Of a stretch of 64,000 nt of DNA, positions 1 to 9,022 are shown piece after piece; within the stretch, counting starts at the first letter, position 1; every line of letters starts with the position of its first letter. Location of the stretch: positions 3,720,001-3,784,000 of the forward strand of contig CBDCBG010000006.1 in NCBI GenBank assembly GCA_965214325.1, in the 5' to 3' direction. The DNA is from JAJEFO01 sp965214325. Its GTDB lineage: Bacteria; Pseudomonadota; Alphaproteobacteria; Rhodobacterales; Rhodobacteraceae. The notes under the pieces were generated by a model that was given only the letters and a program-made list of their open reading frames with translations, did no database searches and was not told the origin of the DNA. The position numbers and the translations under genes are program-made.

Positions 1-1532
1 CGGCGCTGAATTCACTTGTCCTTGCCATCGCTGTCGGTTTCATCACCACCGTACTCGGCCTTGCCTTTGCCCTTGTCGTGACGCGCTCCGGCTTTCGCTG
101 GAAGCGCATGCTCCGTGCGCTGACGGTGCTGCCGATCATCACGCCGCCTTTCGTGATTGGCCTCGCGCTGATCCTGCTCTTCGGCCTGTCCGGTTCCGTG
201 ACCGTTTTCGTTGCCGACCTTCTGGGCACGCAGCCTACCCGATGGCTCTACGGCATGCCCGGCGTGATGATCGCGCAGACGCTGGCGTTCACGCCCATTG
301 CCTTTCTCGTCCTGATCGGCGTGGTCGAGGGCGTCTCGCCATCGATGGAGGAAGCCGCGCAGACGCTGCGCGCCAACCGCTGGCAGACATTCCGTACGGT
401 TTCGCTGCCGCTGATGCGTCCCGGACTGGCCAACGCGTTCCTGCTGGGCTTCATCGAAAGCATGGCCGATTTCGGGAACCCTCTTGTTTTGGGCGGCAAC
501 TTCGATGTGCTCTCGACCGAGATCTTCTTCGCCATCGTCGGTGCGCAGTACGACCAAGGTCGCGCCGCGGTGCTTGCCATGGTCTTGCTGTTCTTCACCC
601 TGTCCGCATTCTTCGCCCAGCGGGCCTGGCTCGGGAAAAAGAGCTACACGACCGTCTCCGGCAAGGGCGACGCAGGCGTGCACCCGCTGATGCCGAACGG
701 TCTCGCGATTCCGGCAATGATCGTGGCGCTCAGCTGGGCGGCCTTCACCGCGACAGTCTACGGCATGATCGTCTATGGAAGCGTCGTGGAGCTCTGGGGG
801 GTCAACAACTCGCTTACCTTGAAGCACTACGTGACGGCCTTCTCGGTACGGATCGAGGAGGAGGGCATTCGCTGGACGGGTGCCGCCTGGGACAGCTTCT
901 GGACGACAATCACCATCGCCGCGATTGCAGCGCCCTTGACGGCGGCTGTCGGGCTGGTCGCGGCCTATCTGCTGACCCGGCAGAGCTTCGCGGGAAAGAG
1001 CGCGTTCGAGTTCGGCACGATGCTGTCCTTCGCAATCCCCGGCACGGTCATCGGCGTAAGCTACATCCTGGCGTTCAACGTGCCGCCGATCGAGATCACG
1101 GGGACGGGCATCATCCTCGTGGTCAGCTTCATCTTCCGCAACATGCCCGTGGGCGTGCGCGCCGGCATCGCTTCCATGACTCAGCTCGACAAGTCGCTGG
1201 ATGAAAGCTCCCTGACGCTCGGCGCCAACTCGTGGCAAACTTTCCGCCGCGTGATCCTTCCGCTTCTGCGGCCCGCGATTCTCGCAGCGCTCGTGTATTC
1301 CTTTGTGCGCGCCATGACCGCGATCTCGGCCGTGATCTTCCTTGTATCGGCGGAGTATGACATGGCCACAAGCTACATCATCGGGCGGGTCGAGAATAAC
1401 GACTACGGCCTCGCGATTGCCTACTCCACGACGCTGGTCTTCGTCATGCTTTCCGCCGTGGCGCTGATGCAGCTGATCGTCGGACGCACCCAAATTGGGC
1501 GTCGCATGACACAGTCGCGGTCAAATGCCTGA
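1..1532 (+). CDS. Iron(III)-type ABC transporter permease, 5' end outside window
   Basis: The reading frame is open from base 3 with no stop, so the start lies left of the window. About 509 residues are visible. The protein is a hydrophobic binding-protein-dependent permease of the fused FbpB/AfuB type, with two permease cores. Each core carries an EAA-like loop before a conserved proline: EAAQTLRANRWQTF near base 350 and ESSLTLGANSWQTF near base 1205. It would form the inner-membrane channel of an importer whose ATPase follows 12 bp downstream. Fused two-core permeases of this kind usually carry ferric iron, but thiamine or putrescine-type substrates cannot be excluded because the periplasmic binding protein is not in view. 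The ATG/GTG codons inside the frame are internal and should not be taken as the start. Confidence 0.88.
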   Translation, partial: ALNSLVLAIAVGFITTVLGLAFALVVTRSGFRWKRMLRALTVLPIITPPFVIGLALILLFGLSGSVTVFVADLLGTQPTRWLYGMPGVMIAQTLAFTPIAFLVLIGVVEGVSPSMEEAAQTLRANRWQTFRTVSLPLMRPGLANAFLLGFIESMADFGNPLVLGGNFDVLSTEIFFAIVGAQYDQGRAAVLAMVLLFFTLSAFFAQRAWLGKKSYTTVSGKGDAGVHPLMPNGLAIPAMIVALSWAAFTATVYGMIVYGSVVELWGVNNSLTLKHYVTAFSVRIEEEGIRWTGAAWDSFWTTITIAAIAAPLTAAVGLVAAYLLTRQSFAGKSAFEFGTMLSFAIPGTVIGVSYILAFNVPPIEITGTGIILVVSFIFRNMPVGVRAGIASMTQLDKSLDESSLTLGANSWQTFRRVILPLLRPAILAALVYSFVRAMTAISAVIFLVSAEYDMATSYIIGRVENNDYGLAIAYSTTLVFVMLSAVALMQLIVGRTQIGRRMTQSRSNA

Positions 1533-1544
1533 GGGGAGCCTGAG

Positions 1545-2612
1545 ATGAGCATCGCATCCAAAGCCGCACCGATCCGGTTCGAGGGCGTCTCGAAGAGATT
1601 CGGCAAGGATGTCGTCGCGGTCGACAATATCGACCTCGCCGTGGACGCGGGCAAGCTCGTGACCCTGCTCGGCCCTTCGGGCTGCGGAAAGACCACGACG
1701 CTCAGGATGATCGCGGGGTTGGAGATGGCCACTTCGGGCCGAATAACCATTGGCGAAGTGGATGTCACGACGTTGCCCGCGACCGACCGCGACGTGTCGA
1801 TGGTCTTCCAGTCCTATGCGCTTTTCCCGCATATGAGCGTGCTGGAAAACGTCATGTATGGCCTGACCTTCTCCGGTTTCGGAAAGGGGGAAGCCCGTTC
1901 TCGCGCGTTGCAGGGGTTGGAACTGGTGGGCCTCAAGGGCTTCGATGCTCGCTTGCCGTCCGAACTGTCGGGCGGTCAACAGCAGCGCGTCGCCGTGGCG
2001 CGTGCCTTGGTGCTCGAGCCACAGGTCCTGCTCTTTGACGAGCCGCTTTCGAATCTCGACGCCAAATTGCGCCGGCAGGTGCGCGAGGACATCCGCGCGA
2101 TCCAGCAGGAACTCGGCCTGACCGTGGTCTATGTCACCCACGACCAGGAAGAGGCGCTCGCGGTTTCCGACGAGATCGTCGTGATGCGCAACGCAGCCAT
2201 CGCCCAGACCGGCACGCCGCGCGAACTCTATGACGCACCAAATGACCGCTTTGTTGCTGATTTTATCGGAGAGGCGAACCTCATCGAGTGCCAAATTGTC
2301 GAACTGGATGGAAAGACCGCGGTGATCGAAATCGAAGGCTACCGGCACAGGCTGCCGGCGCGAGGATTGTCCCCGGGGCCAGCCACGCTTGCCGTGCGTC
2401 CCTCTCGCATTGTTCTTGACCGCGATACGGGCGTGCAAGCGACGGTCGCAAAGGCAACATATGTAGGCGTGCGGATGGAATACACGTTGGAGGGCGGGTT
2501 CGGACAGGTTTTCGCCGTGCAGGAATACGTGGACAAGCCGCTGGATGTCGGCATGAACCTGCGCATGTCCTTTGCCGAGAGGGGACCCGTGCTGCTGCCC
2601 GGAGAGGCGTAG
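1545..2612 (+). CDS. ABC transporter ATP-binding protein (FbpC/PotA type)
   Basis: This is the 355-residue ATPase that powers import through the permease encoded just upstream. Visible motifs in order are Walker A GPSGCGKT (43-50), Q-loop Q89, signature LSGGQQQR (141-148), Walker B VLLFDE (161-166) and switch histidine H199. About 130 C-terminal residues form a TOBE-like substrate-regulation region, with the PSRIVL segment typical of the FbpC/PotA/UgpC group. The ATG is preceded by a GAGGGGAGC ribosome site, and the gap to the permease stop is 12 bp, so the two are one operon. No further gene follows on this strand. Iron specificity is inferred from the permease type only. Confidence 0.9.
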   Translation: MSIASKAAPIRFEGVSKRFGKDVVAVDNIDLAVDAGKLVTLLGPSGCGKTTTLRMIAGLEMATSGRITIGEVDVTTLPATDRDVSMVFQSYALFPHMSVLENVMYGLTFSGFGKGEARSRALQGLELVGLKGFDARLPSELSGGQQQRVAVARALVLEPQVLLFDEPLSNLDAKLRRQVREDIRAIQQELGLTVVYVTHDQEEALAVSDEIVVMRNAAIAQTGTPRELYDAPNDRFVADFIGEANLIECQIVELDGKTAVIEIEGYRHRLPARGLSPGPATLAVRPSRIVLDRDTGVQATVAKATYVGVRMEYTLEGGFGQVFAVQEYVDKPLDVGMNLRMSFAERGPVLLPGEA

Positions 2613-2799
2613 TGAATCCTTCTGGCAGACTTGAGGAAACCGGCGCTCGATGCATGCGTCCCTGTTGCGCGATGAACGCTCAACGACAACGGCTGGCACC
2701 GCGCGAGGAAACTCGAGCTGTCGAGATAGATGTCTCAGGACGTCTCCGTCAGGACCGGCTTTGCGACCTGGCGTTCAAGCGCCACTGGAAGCCGCCGGT

Positions 2800-3594
2800 T
2801 CAATCTCGATCGCTCCACGCAGGTGCCGCAATGGACTTCAGCTCGTCAAAGACCCGTGGTGAACCGGCGATCACGCGACCTCCGTCGCGGATCATCTCAT
2901 CGGCATTCTGATCCTCGACCAATCCGCCCGCCTCGGCCACGAGAAGCTGGCCCGCGAGACAATCCCATGCATTCATGTGCTCTTCCACGTACCCAAGCAG
3001 TCGTCCTGCAGCCACGTAGGCCAATGACAGGGCACCGCTGGCATTGCGATGGAACATCGTCCCGCGGACAACAAGGGCGTTTACAATCGACGTGACATTC
3101 TCTGGCTTTATGCGGTTCGAGTAGCCCACCGCCACGGTCCCTTCATCCAAGGTCTTGCCTTCCGCCACGTGCATCGCTTGTCCATTGAGTCTTGCTCCAT
3201 GCCCTCGAAGAGCCGAATAGGTCTCACCGTAGTTCGGGTCGTGGATCACGCCCAATTTCGTCCTGCCTTCGGACACTCCCGCGAGAACTATCGTCCAGCT
3301 GGGAATGCCGTTGAGGAAGTTCGTGGTGCCGTCAATCGGGTCTATGACCCACGTGAATCCGCTTGAGCCAGCGGTGTTGCCATGCTCTTCGCCGACGATG
3401 CCGTCATCCGGCCACGCTTCCGCAATTCTCTCGCGGATGAACAATTCGATCTCGCGGTCGGCTTCGCTCACCCAATCATGCGAACCCTTCTGGTCAACAC
3501 GCAGTTGGTCGCGGCGCGTGAAGTAGTCTCGCGCCAGCACCCCGGCTGACTGGCAGAGATCTATCGAAAATGCGGACTTTTCTTCGAGGGTCAT
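2800..3594 (-). CDS. Inositol monophosphatase family protein (SuhB-like)
   Basis: A 264-residue member of the Mg-dependent inositol-phosphatase family, which hydrolyses sugar or inositol monophosphates; bacterial SuhB also acts in rRNA antitermination. Metal ligands are in place: GEE at 68-70, the DPIDGT motif at 85-90 (D85, D88) and the late aspartate in NAWD (D211). I chose the ATG at 3594 (MTLEEK) over an in-frame codon 18 bp upstream because family members start close to this hydrophilic helix. It is transcribed away from the lytic transglycosylase gene; an insertion sequence now occupies the region between them. Alternative roles such as histidinol-phosphatase or 3'-phosphoadenosine phosphatase (CysQ) are possible, since the family is hard to separate by motifs. 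Confidence 0.87.
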   Translation of the reverse strand: MTLEEKSAFSIDLCQSAGVLARDYFTRRDQLRVDQKGSHDWVSEADREIELFIRERIAEAWPDDGIVGEEHGNTAGSSGFTWVIDPIDGTTNFLNGIPSWTIVLAGVSEGRTKLGVIHDPNYGETYSALRGHGARLNGQAMHVAEGKTLDEGTVAVGYSNRIKPENVTSIVNALVVRGTMFHRNASGALSLAYVAAGRLLGYVEEHMNAWDCLAGQLLVAEAGGLVEDQNADEMIRDGGRVIAGSPRVFDELKSIAAPAWSDRD

Positions 3595-3789
3595 GAGCAG
3601 AGATTGCAACACGAACTGGCGGCACGGTCAATCAGATTGCAATGCGTGGCAAGTTCTGTTCCGCCAGCATTCGCCGGTGGCTCCAGGATTGATCATCGTG
3701 CGTTGGCGCCTCAGCCGGCGGGCGATGGTCAGATGCAGCGCATTTCGCGAAATTGACGCAATTTGCCGAATATCGCGCCAGCGCCGTTG

Positions 3790-5547
3790 GGGTGCACGCC
3801 AATTTTTTGGGTCAGGCTGCGGCGATCCGTTGAGCCTTCCAGAAAGCGAACTCTTCCCACCCTGAGTTTTCCCAGCAACTTTTCAGTGCCAGCAGTGCGT
3901 TCGCGCCCCGCTTCGACCATTTGCATCCCGACCTCTTGAAGCGGGTGACGACAATCTGCTTGCAGCTGCTCTCGATCTGGCCGCTTCCAATCTGCATGCC
4001 GCGCGCCCGGTATTCGTCGTAGCGCATCCTCCCCTTGTTCGAATCGAAATAGTCAATGCACTTCGCCACCGCTTTCCCTCGACCGCGGTGCGGTCGCAGG
4101 TCCGCCATGACGCGGCCAACTTTCCCGTCCAGCAGCTGGGCCTTGATTCCCGCCAGGCGCGCCTTGCGCGCGAACTCGCATCCGACCAGCACCTTGAGGG
4201 CTTCGGATGCGTATTCGAGCGCGTGGAACACATCCAGGATGTAGGTCTTCCGCATGCCTGCAAGCAGTTCGTCGGCCACGTTGGTGATCCAGGCCGCGCC
4301 GTCGGAGATGAGGACCACCTCCTTGGCATTGTAGACGCCGTCCCGGCAAAGCTGCCGGTCAAGCCGGCCGGCGAACTCCGATGCCCGGCTGACGCCGCCG
4401 ACCGAAGCGGCGCTGTCGATCAGGGCGCTCACCGTGTCGCTGCCCTCGTCCTTCGTCGGCTCGCCGGTCTTCGGGCTCGCGCCCTCGGCAGTGAAGGTGA
4501 CAATCACCTTCGCCTCCCTGGTCTTCGCCGAGCCGTCCTCCTGCCTGCCCTTCACGCCCTCCGTCTCGCTCCGGCGCATCGGGACGCCGGTGCCGTCGGC
4601 CTCGACATAGACCCGGTCCGCGGCAGGCCCTCCCTCCTCGACGACATCCCGCTCAAACCGCTGCGCTTCCTCGCCGAGCTCCAGGGTCCATCGTCGCAGC
4701 GTCGTCGCGGGAACCTTCACCCCGGCCAGGTTGCGCAGCTTGCGGGACGCCTCCTCGAAGCTGTCCGAGACCACGGCGTCGGCCACGATGCTCGCCGCGC
4801 CAGGCGTGGCCGTCTGCCCCTCCAGCCCGAGGGCGCGGTCCAGGGGGAAGAAGCCGGAACCGCAGTCCCGGCAGCGGCAATACGTCCGCTCGACCTCCAC
4901 GGGTCCCAGACGCGAGGCAAAGGACTTGCCGGCCTTCTGGTGCCGTTCCATCGGCTTGCCGCATTCCGGGCAGTCGGGCGTCGGAAGCTCCGCGTCGACC
5001 CGCTCAAGCAGCGACTTGTACATTGCAGCGCCGCTGGAATGCGTCACGTCCCGGATCGCGATCTCGATGCCGTCGAGGTCCGCGACCTCCTTGCCGCCCA
5101 GATCGCTCTCCAACTTCGGGGCCAGGTCCGCGAAGCCCGAATGCGCCGCCGCCTCGAACGCGGCCATGGATGACGCAGCCTGCCCGGCGGACGGAACGTC
5201 GCGGCTCCGGACTTCGCCGCCCTCAAGCCAGTACTCCGTGGAAACGCCGCCACTCTCGCAAACGATCCGGTGTTTCCCCGAACCCTTCCGGGCCAGATCC
5301 TTCAGGGATGCCGCCACATCCGGATCATGGGACCCCGGCTCATTGTCACTGCCGCACATAAATCGTTTCTCCTGCTCTCCTCTTCCCGGTCACGCGGCGC
5401 CGACCGGTTGATCCGGTCATTGTCGGCCGCGCAGGGATCGAGCCCGGAAGAACATGGAAGCAGGAAAGCTTCAACCCTCCGCGCGACCCGCCGAACTCTC
5501 GCAAGGAAGAAAGGAATCAGGTCAACCCCAAAAATTGGCGTGCACCC
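3790..5547 (-). mobile_element. ISKra4-family insertion sequence, complete, 1758 bp
   Basis: Both ends can be read directly. The left end starts GGGTGCACGCCAATTTTT and the right end is its reverse complement, ending AAAATTGGCGTGCACCC. The element is flanked by a perfect 9-bp direct repeat GCGCCGTTG at 3781-3789 and 5548-5556, which is the target-site duplication. It carries one transposase gene on the minus strand filling nearly its whole length. Intact reading frame, matching ends and an unmutated duplication all indicate a recent insertion. It lies in what was a 256-bp region between the divergent suhB-like and lytic transglycosylase genes. Confidence 0.93.
3812..5359 (-). CDS. ISKra4-family transposase
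   Basis: A 515-residue DDE-type transposase. A treble-clef-like zinc region is visible as C130-x2-C133 and C161-x-C163-x2-C166. The catalytic segment includes VEADGTG (D255), ISDGAAW (D353) and a late GSGQIES glutamate near residue 467, all in the order expected for ISKra4 proteins. The start ATG at 5359 follows an AGGAG site at spacing suitable for translation. The frame is uninterrupted, so the element is probably still active. Two further transposases of the same superfamily occur at 51.3-54.4 kb but are clearly different copies, not duplicates of this one. Confidence 0.92.
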   Translation of the reverse strand: MCGSDNEPGSHDPDVAASLKDLARKGSGKHRIVCESGGVSTEYWLEGGEVRSRDVPSAGQAASSMAAFEAAAHSGFADLAPKLESDLGGKEVADLDGIEIAIRDVTHSSGAAMYKSLLERVDAELPTPDCPECGKPMERHQKAGKSFASRLGPVEVERTYCRCRDCGSGFFPLDRALGLEGQTATPGAASIVADAVVSDSFEEASRKLRNLAGVKVPATTLRRWTLELGEEAQRFERDVVEEGGPAADRVYVEADGTGVPMRRSETEGVKGRQEDGSAKTREAKVIVTFTAEGASPKTGEPTKDEGSDTVSALIDSAASVGGVSRASEFAGRLDRQLCRDGVYNAKEVVLISDGAAWITNVADELLAGMRKTYILDVFHALEYASEALKVLVGCEFARKARLAGIKAQLLDGKVGRVMADLRPHRGRGKAVAKCIDYFDSNKGRMRYDEYRARGMQIGSGQIESSCKQIVVTRFKRSGCKWSKRGANALLALKSCWENSGWEEFAFWKAQRIAAA

Positions 5548-5617
5548 GCGCCGTTGACCGCGTTTGCCGTCCTGATATCAACCGGACCGAGGTTGGATTC
5601 TGAACTGTGAGAAAGCC

Positions 5618-6868
5618 ATGACGCAATCCAGGCCTGATGCTTGCCTGGCGGTGTCCGGCAAGTTCCGGCGGGAGCAATGCCGAAGCGTTCCGAACGTGAA
5701 GACGCTCGTTGTCCTTGCCGCCTTTCTGATTGGCGCCGCATCCGCCGAAGCCCAGCCATGCGGGGGGCCTTTCGACGCATTCCTTGACGGCATCAGGGAC
5801 GAGGCCACAGGAATTGGCCATTCGGAGCAGGTCATTGACCGGTTTCTTGAACACGTAGCCCACGACCCGAAAGTCATCCGTGCGGATCGGGCGCAGGGGA
5901 TATTCCAGACGCCCTTCATCGCGTTTTCCGGGCGCCTGGTCAGCGAGCACAGGCTTCGGCTTGGATCGGAGAGCCGCGAGAAATGGGCGCATGTCTTTGA
6001 CCGCATAGAACGCGAGTACGGCGTTTCCCGAGGCGTGCTGCTGGCACTCTGGGGCTTCGAGACCGATTTCGGCCTCGTTCAGGGCGATTTCAACACGGTC
6101 AATTCGCTGGTCACGCTTGCCCATGACTGCAGGCGGCCGGAGCTGTTCCGGCCTCAGGTCCTTGCCGCGATCGAGTTGTTCGAGCGCGGCGGCCTGGATC
6201 CCGTCAACACGACGGGCGCATGGGCCGGCGAAGTCGGAATGGTCCAGATGCTGCCCGAAGACATTCTTCTCAACGGCGTTGATGGCGATGGCGACGGCAA
6301 GGTCGACTTGAAAGGCTCTCCGGCGGATGCGCTGGTTTCGGGCGCAAGAATGCTCACCGGCCTCGGTTGGCGAAAGAACCAGCCATGGCTGCAGGAAGTC
6401 CGGATGCCGCAGCGCTTCGACTGGTCCGAGACCGGATTCGACAACTGGAAACGCGCGTCCGACTGGGTGACGGCCGGGGTCAAGCCAAGATCCGGACAGC
6501 TGGCCGGCCCGGACCTTGAAGCGGCGATATTGCTTCCTCAGGGCCGGAACGGGCCCGCCTTTCTGGCGTATCCGAATTTCAACGTGTTCCTGGAATGGAA
6601 CAAGAGCTTCGTCTACGTGATTACCGCCGCCTACTTCGCGACGCGGCTCGAGGGGGCGCCAGCCTACAATGCGGGCGAGACTGGCACGCCACTCGACGAG
6701 GGCCAGGTCAAGGCATTGCAGAGACGGCTCGAAGCTCGTGGCCATGACGTCGGTGGAATAGACGGCATCCTGGGCGCCAAGACTCGCAGCGCGGTGCAGA
6801 AGGAGCAGATGCGCCTCGGCCTGTCCGCGGATGCCTGGCCGACGCTGGAACTTCTCGACCTTCTCTGA
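5618..6868 (+). CDS. Lytic murein transglycosylase (MltB family) with PG-binding domain
   Basis: This exported enzyme would cleave peptidoglycan glycan strands to 1,6-anhydromuropeptides. After a hydrophobic signal segment (VKTLVVLAAFLIGAASAEA) comes an SLT_2/MltB domain: GVLLALWGFETDFG holds the catalytic glutamate, and GAWAGEVGMVQMLP matches the family's second conserved block. The last 60 residues form a peptidoglycan-binding type 1 domain ending in the KTRSAVQ repeat pattern. From ATG 5618 the protein is 416 residues with a 26-residue stretch before the signal peptide; GTG 5696 would give a more ordinary signal peptide and 390 residues, so the true start is uncertain. The gene now starts 70 bp from the right end of an insertion sequence, which may have separated it from its promoter. 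Confidence 0.86.
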   Translation: MTQSRPDACLAVSGKFRREQCRSVPNVKTLVVLAAFLIGAASAEAQPCGGPFDAFLDGIRDEATGIGHSEQVIDRFLEHVAHDPKVIRADRAQGIFQTPFIAFSGRLVSEHRLRLGSESREKWAHVFDRIEREYGVSRGVLLALWGFETDFGLVQGDFNTVNSLVTLAHDCRRPELFRPQVLAAIELFERGGLDPVNTTGAWAGEVGMVQMLPEDILLNGVDGDGDGKVDLKGSPADALVSGARMLTGLGWRKNQPWLQEVRMPQRFDWSETGFDNWKRASDWVTAGVKPRSGQLAGPDLEAAILLPQGRNGPAFLAYPNFNVFLEWNKSFVYVITAAYFATRLEGAPAYNAGETGTPLDEGQVKALQRRLEARGHDVGGIDGILGAKTRSAVQKEQMRLGLSADAWPTLELLDLL

Positions 6869-6891
6869 CCGCTGTCAGGCCCTGACCTTGT

Positions 6892-6911
6892 TCGGCCCCC
6901 GCCCGGGCCGA
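6892..6911. terminator. Hairpin between convergent genes
   Basis: A perfect 7-bp inverted repeat, TCGGCCC then a 6-base loop then GGGCCGA, lies between the convergent lytic transglycosylase and aminotransferase genes. It has no T-tract on either side, so it may act as a bidirectional stop aided by Rho or simply protect mRNA ends. Confidence 0.4.
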
Positions 6912-6954
6912 CCAGCAGCATGCAACCCTTCCTTCGTGCCTTCCCGCGCAGATC

Positions 6955-8328
6955 TCAGGAGAATGTCCTGGTCAGCGCCTTGTCCACGGCAGCGGTGATC
7001 CGGTCGATGTCGTCGGCGGTCGAGATCAGCGGGGGCGAGAAGCAAAGCGTGTTGTTGAGCCCGGGCAGCGAGCGGTTGGTTGCGCCGATGATGACGCCCT
7101 GCGTCGCGCAGTCCGCGACGACAGCCAGGACCATCTTCTCGGCGACCGGTTCCTTGGTCACGCGGTCGGTCACGAGTTCGGCCCCGCAGAACAGGCCCTT
7201 GCCGCGCACGTCGCCAATGACGCGGTGCCTCTCCTGGAGCGAGTGCAGGTTGTCGATCAGGCGCGCGCCCATCCGCGCGGTGTTGTCGAGAAGCTGTTCC
7301 TCCTCGATGATCGCGACGTTCTCGAGCGCTGCTGCCGGTCCGGCGGTGCAGCCGCCGAAGGTCGAGATGTCGCGGAAATAGTTCATGGGGTCGTCGGCGT
7401 CATCCTTGAACATGGCGAAGACCTCATCGGTCGTGACCATGCAGGCGATCGCGGCATAGCCCGAGGCCACGCCCTTGGCCATGGTCACGAAGTCGGGCTT
7501 GATGCCGAAGTGCTGATAACCGAACCATGTTCCGGTGCGCCCGACGCCGCAGACGACCTCGTCGATATGAAGCAGGACGTCATGCTTCCTGCAGATCTCC
7601 TGAATCCGCTCCCAGTATCCCTCCGGTGGCGCTATGACGCCCCCGCCGGCCGTCACGGGTTCGAGGCACAGCGCACCCACGGTATCGGGGCCTTCGCGAA
7701 GGATGACCTCTTCGACCTGGTCCGCCGCCCATTCGCCATAGTTTTCGGTTTCGACCTGGGCGCGGTACTCGAGACAGTGCGGCACTTCCACGAAGCCGGG
7801 AGTGAAGGGTCCGTACTGGGCATTCCGTTCGGGCTGCCCGCCTGCGGAAAGGCAGGCGATCGTCGTGCCGTGATAGTCGCGTTCGCGAAAGAGGATCTTG
7901 TGCTTCTTGCCGCCGAACTTCTTGTGCGCGATCTGGCGAATCATCTTGAAGACCTTCTCGTTCGCCTCGGAACCGGAATTTGCATAGTAGACGCGCGTGA
8001 GGCCGGGCATCAGCCCGGTCAGTTTCTTGGCAAAATTCGCGCCGGGGATCGAGCCGGCACTGCCAGCGAAATACGGGATCTGAACGAGCTGGTCTCGAAT
8101 GGCGTTGGCAATGCGCTCGCGGCCATAGCCGACATTGACTGTCCACACCCCGCCGGAAACGGCGTCAATGTATTCTCCTCCGGCTGCGTCCCAGACGCGT
8201 ACGCCCTTGCCTTCGACCATCACGCGGGGATCGGCCGTTTCCAGAGGCTTGTGCTGGATCAGGTGATGCCAGATATGCGCGCGGTCTGCCTCGATCACGT
8301 CGGTGAGGTCATTCGGGACAATGTTCAT
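6955..8328 (-). CDS. tpa: Class-III aminotransferase, taurine:pyruvate type
   Basis: A 457-residue PLP enzyme of the omega-aminotransferase class. Visible features are SGSEAN (118-123) for cofactor phosphate binding, D256 in HIDEVVCG for the pyridine nitrogen, and the Schiff-base lysine K285 in TMAKGVASGY. The N-terminal HIWHHLIQHKP and the stretch around DAVSGGVWTVNVGYGRE resemble taurine:pyruvate aminotransferases of Roseobacters, which make sulfoacetaldehyde and alanine. No sulfoacetaldehyde acetyltransferase or taurine importer is in view, so another omega-amine donor is possible. The start is set at ATG 8328 because a strong AGGAGG lies just upstream; the longer open frame has no such site. 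Confidence 0.85.
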   Translation of the reverse strand: MNIVPNDLTDVIEADRAHIWHHLIQHKPLETADPRVMVEGKGVRVWDAAGGEYIDAVSGGVWTVNVGYGRERIANAIRDQLVQIPYFAGSAGSIPGANFAKKLTGLMPGLTRVYYANSGSEANEKVFKMIRQIAHKKFGGKKHKILFRERDYHGTTIACLSAGGQPERNAQYGPFTPGFVEVPHCLEYRAQVETENYGEWAADQVEEVILREGPDTVGALCLEPVTAGGGVIAPPEGYWERIQEICRKHDVLLHIDEVVCGVGRTGTWFGYQHFGIKPDFVTMAKGVASGYAAIACMVTTDEVFAMFKDDADDPMNYFRDISTFGGCTAGPAAALENVAIIEEEQLLDNTARMGARLIDNLHSLQERHRVIGDVRGKGLFCGAELVTDRVTKEPVAEKMVLAVVADCATQGVIIGATNRSLPGLNNTLCFSPPLISTADDIDRITAAVDKALTRTFS

Positions 8329-8443
8329 TCGGGTGTCCTCCTGGGAAGGATGCGGTTCCCGCCAGATTATCCGATGCGAGGGAGCGGGGCCAGAGGGGCT
8401 TTGCGGATTGGGAGCAAGGATCAGCGCCTGGAAGAACGGGCGT

Positions 8444-9001
8444 CTATCCTTCGCGGGCCCCGGCAAGTGCCCGGACGATCGCCCTGGCGCTTTCGCTGTA
8501 CCACTCGGCGTCTCCGCGCATCCGGGCGATTTCCTTGCCGTCGATGTCAAGGATCACCGTGGCCGGAAGGCCAAGGACCCCCATGCCGCGGGCGAGTTCC
8601 TGTCTGGGATCGAGATAGAGCGGGAGGTTGTCGACGCCTGCCTCCTGGAAGAACCTGCGGATGCCCGGAATCGAATTGCGTCCCGTGGCAATGGTCACGA
8701 CTTCGAAGCGTTCGCTGCCGAATTCGCGTTGCAGTTCCGAGAGCATCGGCATTTCCTTGCGGCAGGGCGCGCACCAGGTGGCCCAGAAATTGACGAGCAC
8801 GATCTTGCCGTTGAAGTCGGAAAGCTGATGCGCGCCACCTGCAGGATCGGTGAAGCCGGTGTCGGGCACGGCCGTCGGTTCGGAAAACACAAGCTTCCTC
8901 ATCGTTCCCTCGCGCAGATCCTCGAGCCCGACAGAGTCTGCGGTGGCTTGGTTTGCAGCGAGGGCAAGGCAAGTGTAGAGAACGGCAAGGAAACGGCACA
9001 T
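8444..9001 (-). CDS. TlpA-family thiol:disulfide protein
   Basis: A 185-residue exported thioredoxin-like protein. A 22-residue signal peptide (CRFLAVLYTCLALAANQATA) precedes a TlpA/ResA fold with redox motif WCAPC (C77, C80) and the cis-proline loop GLPAT (P146). Such proteins reduce or oxidise periplasmic cysteines, often on cytochrome c or copper chaperones; the partner is not shown here. ATG 9001 is preceded by GGAGGG. Only 21 bp separate this start from the start of argH on the other strand, so the two ribosome sites lie side by side and the promoters must sit inside the opposite genes. Confidence 0.9.
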   Translation of the reverse strand: MCRFLAVLYTCLALAANQATADSVGLEDLREGTMRKLVFSEPTAVPDTGFTDPAGGAHQLSDFNGKIVLVNFWATWCAPCRKEMPMLSELQREFGSERFEVVTIATGRNSIPGIRRFFQEAGVDNLPLYLDPRQELARGMGVLGLPATVILDIDGKEIARMRGDAEWYSESARAIVRALAGAREG

Positions 9002-9022
9002 TGAACTCCCTCCGGAGACCAG

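Noticed and set aside
7225..8793. A 522-codon plus-strand frame
   Set aside because: Antisense to the aminotransferase and TlpA genes, with no family resemblance.
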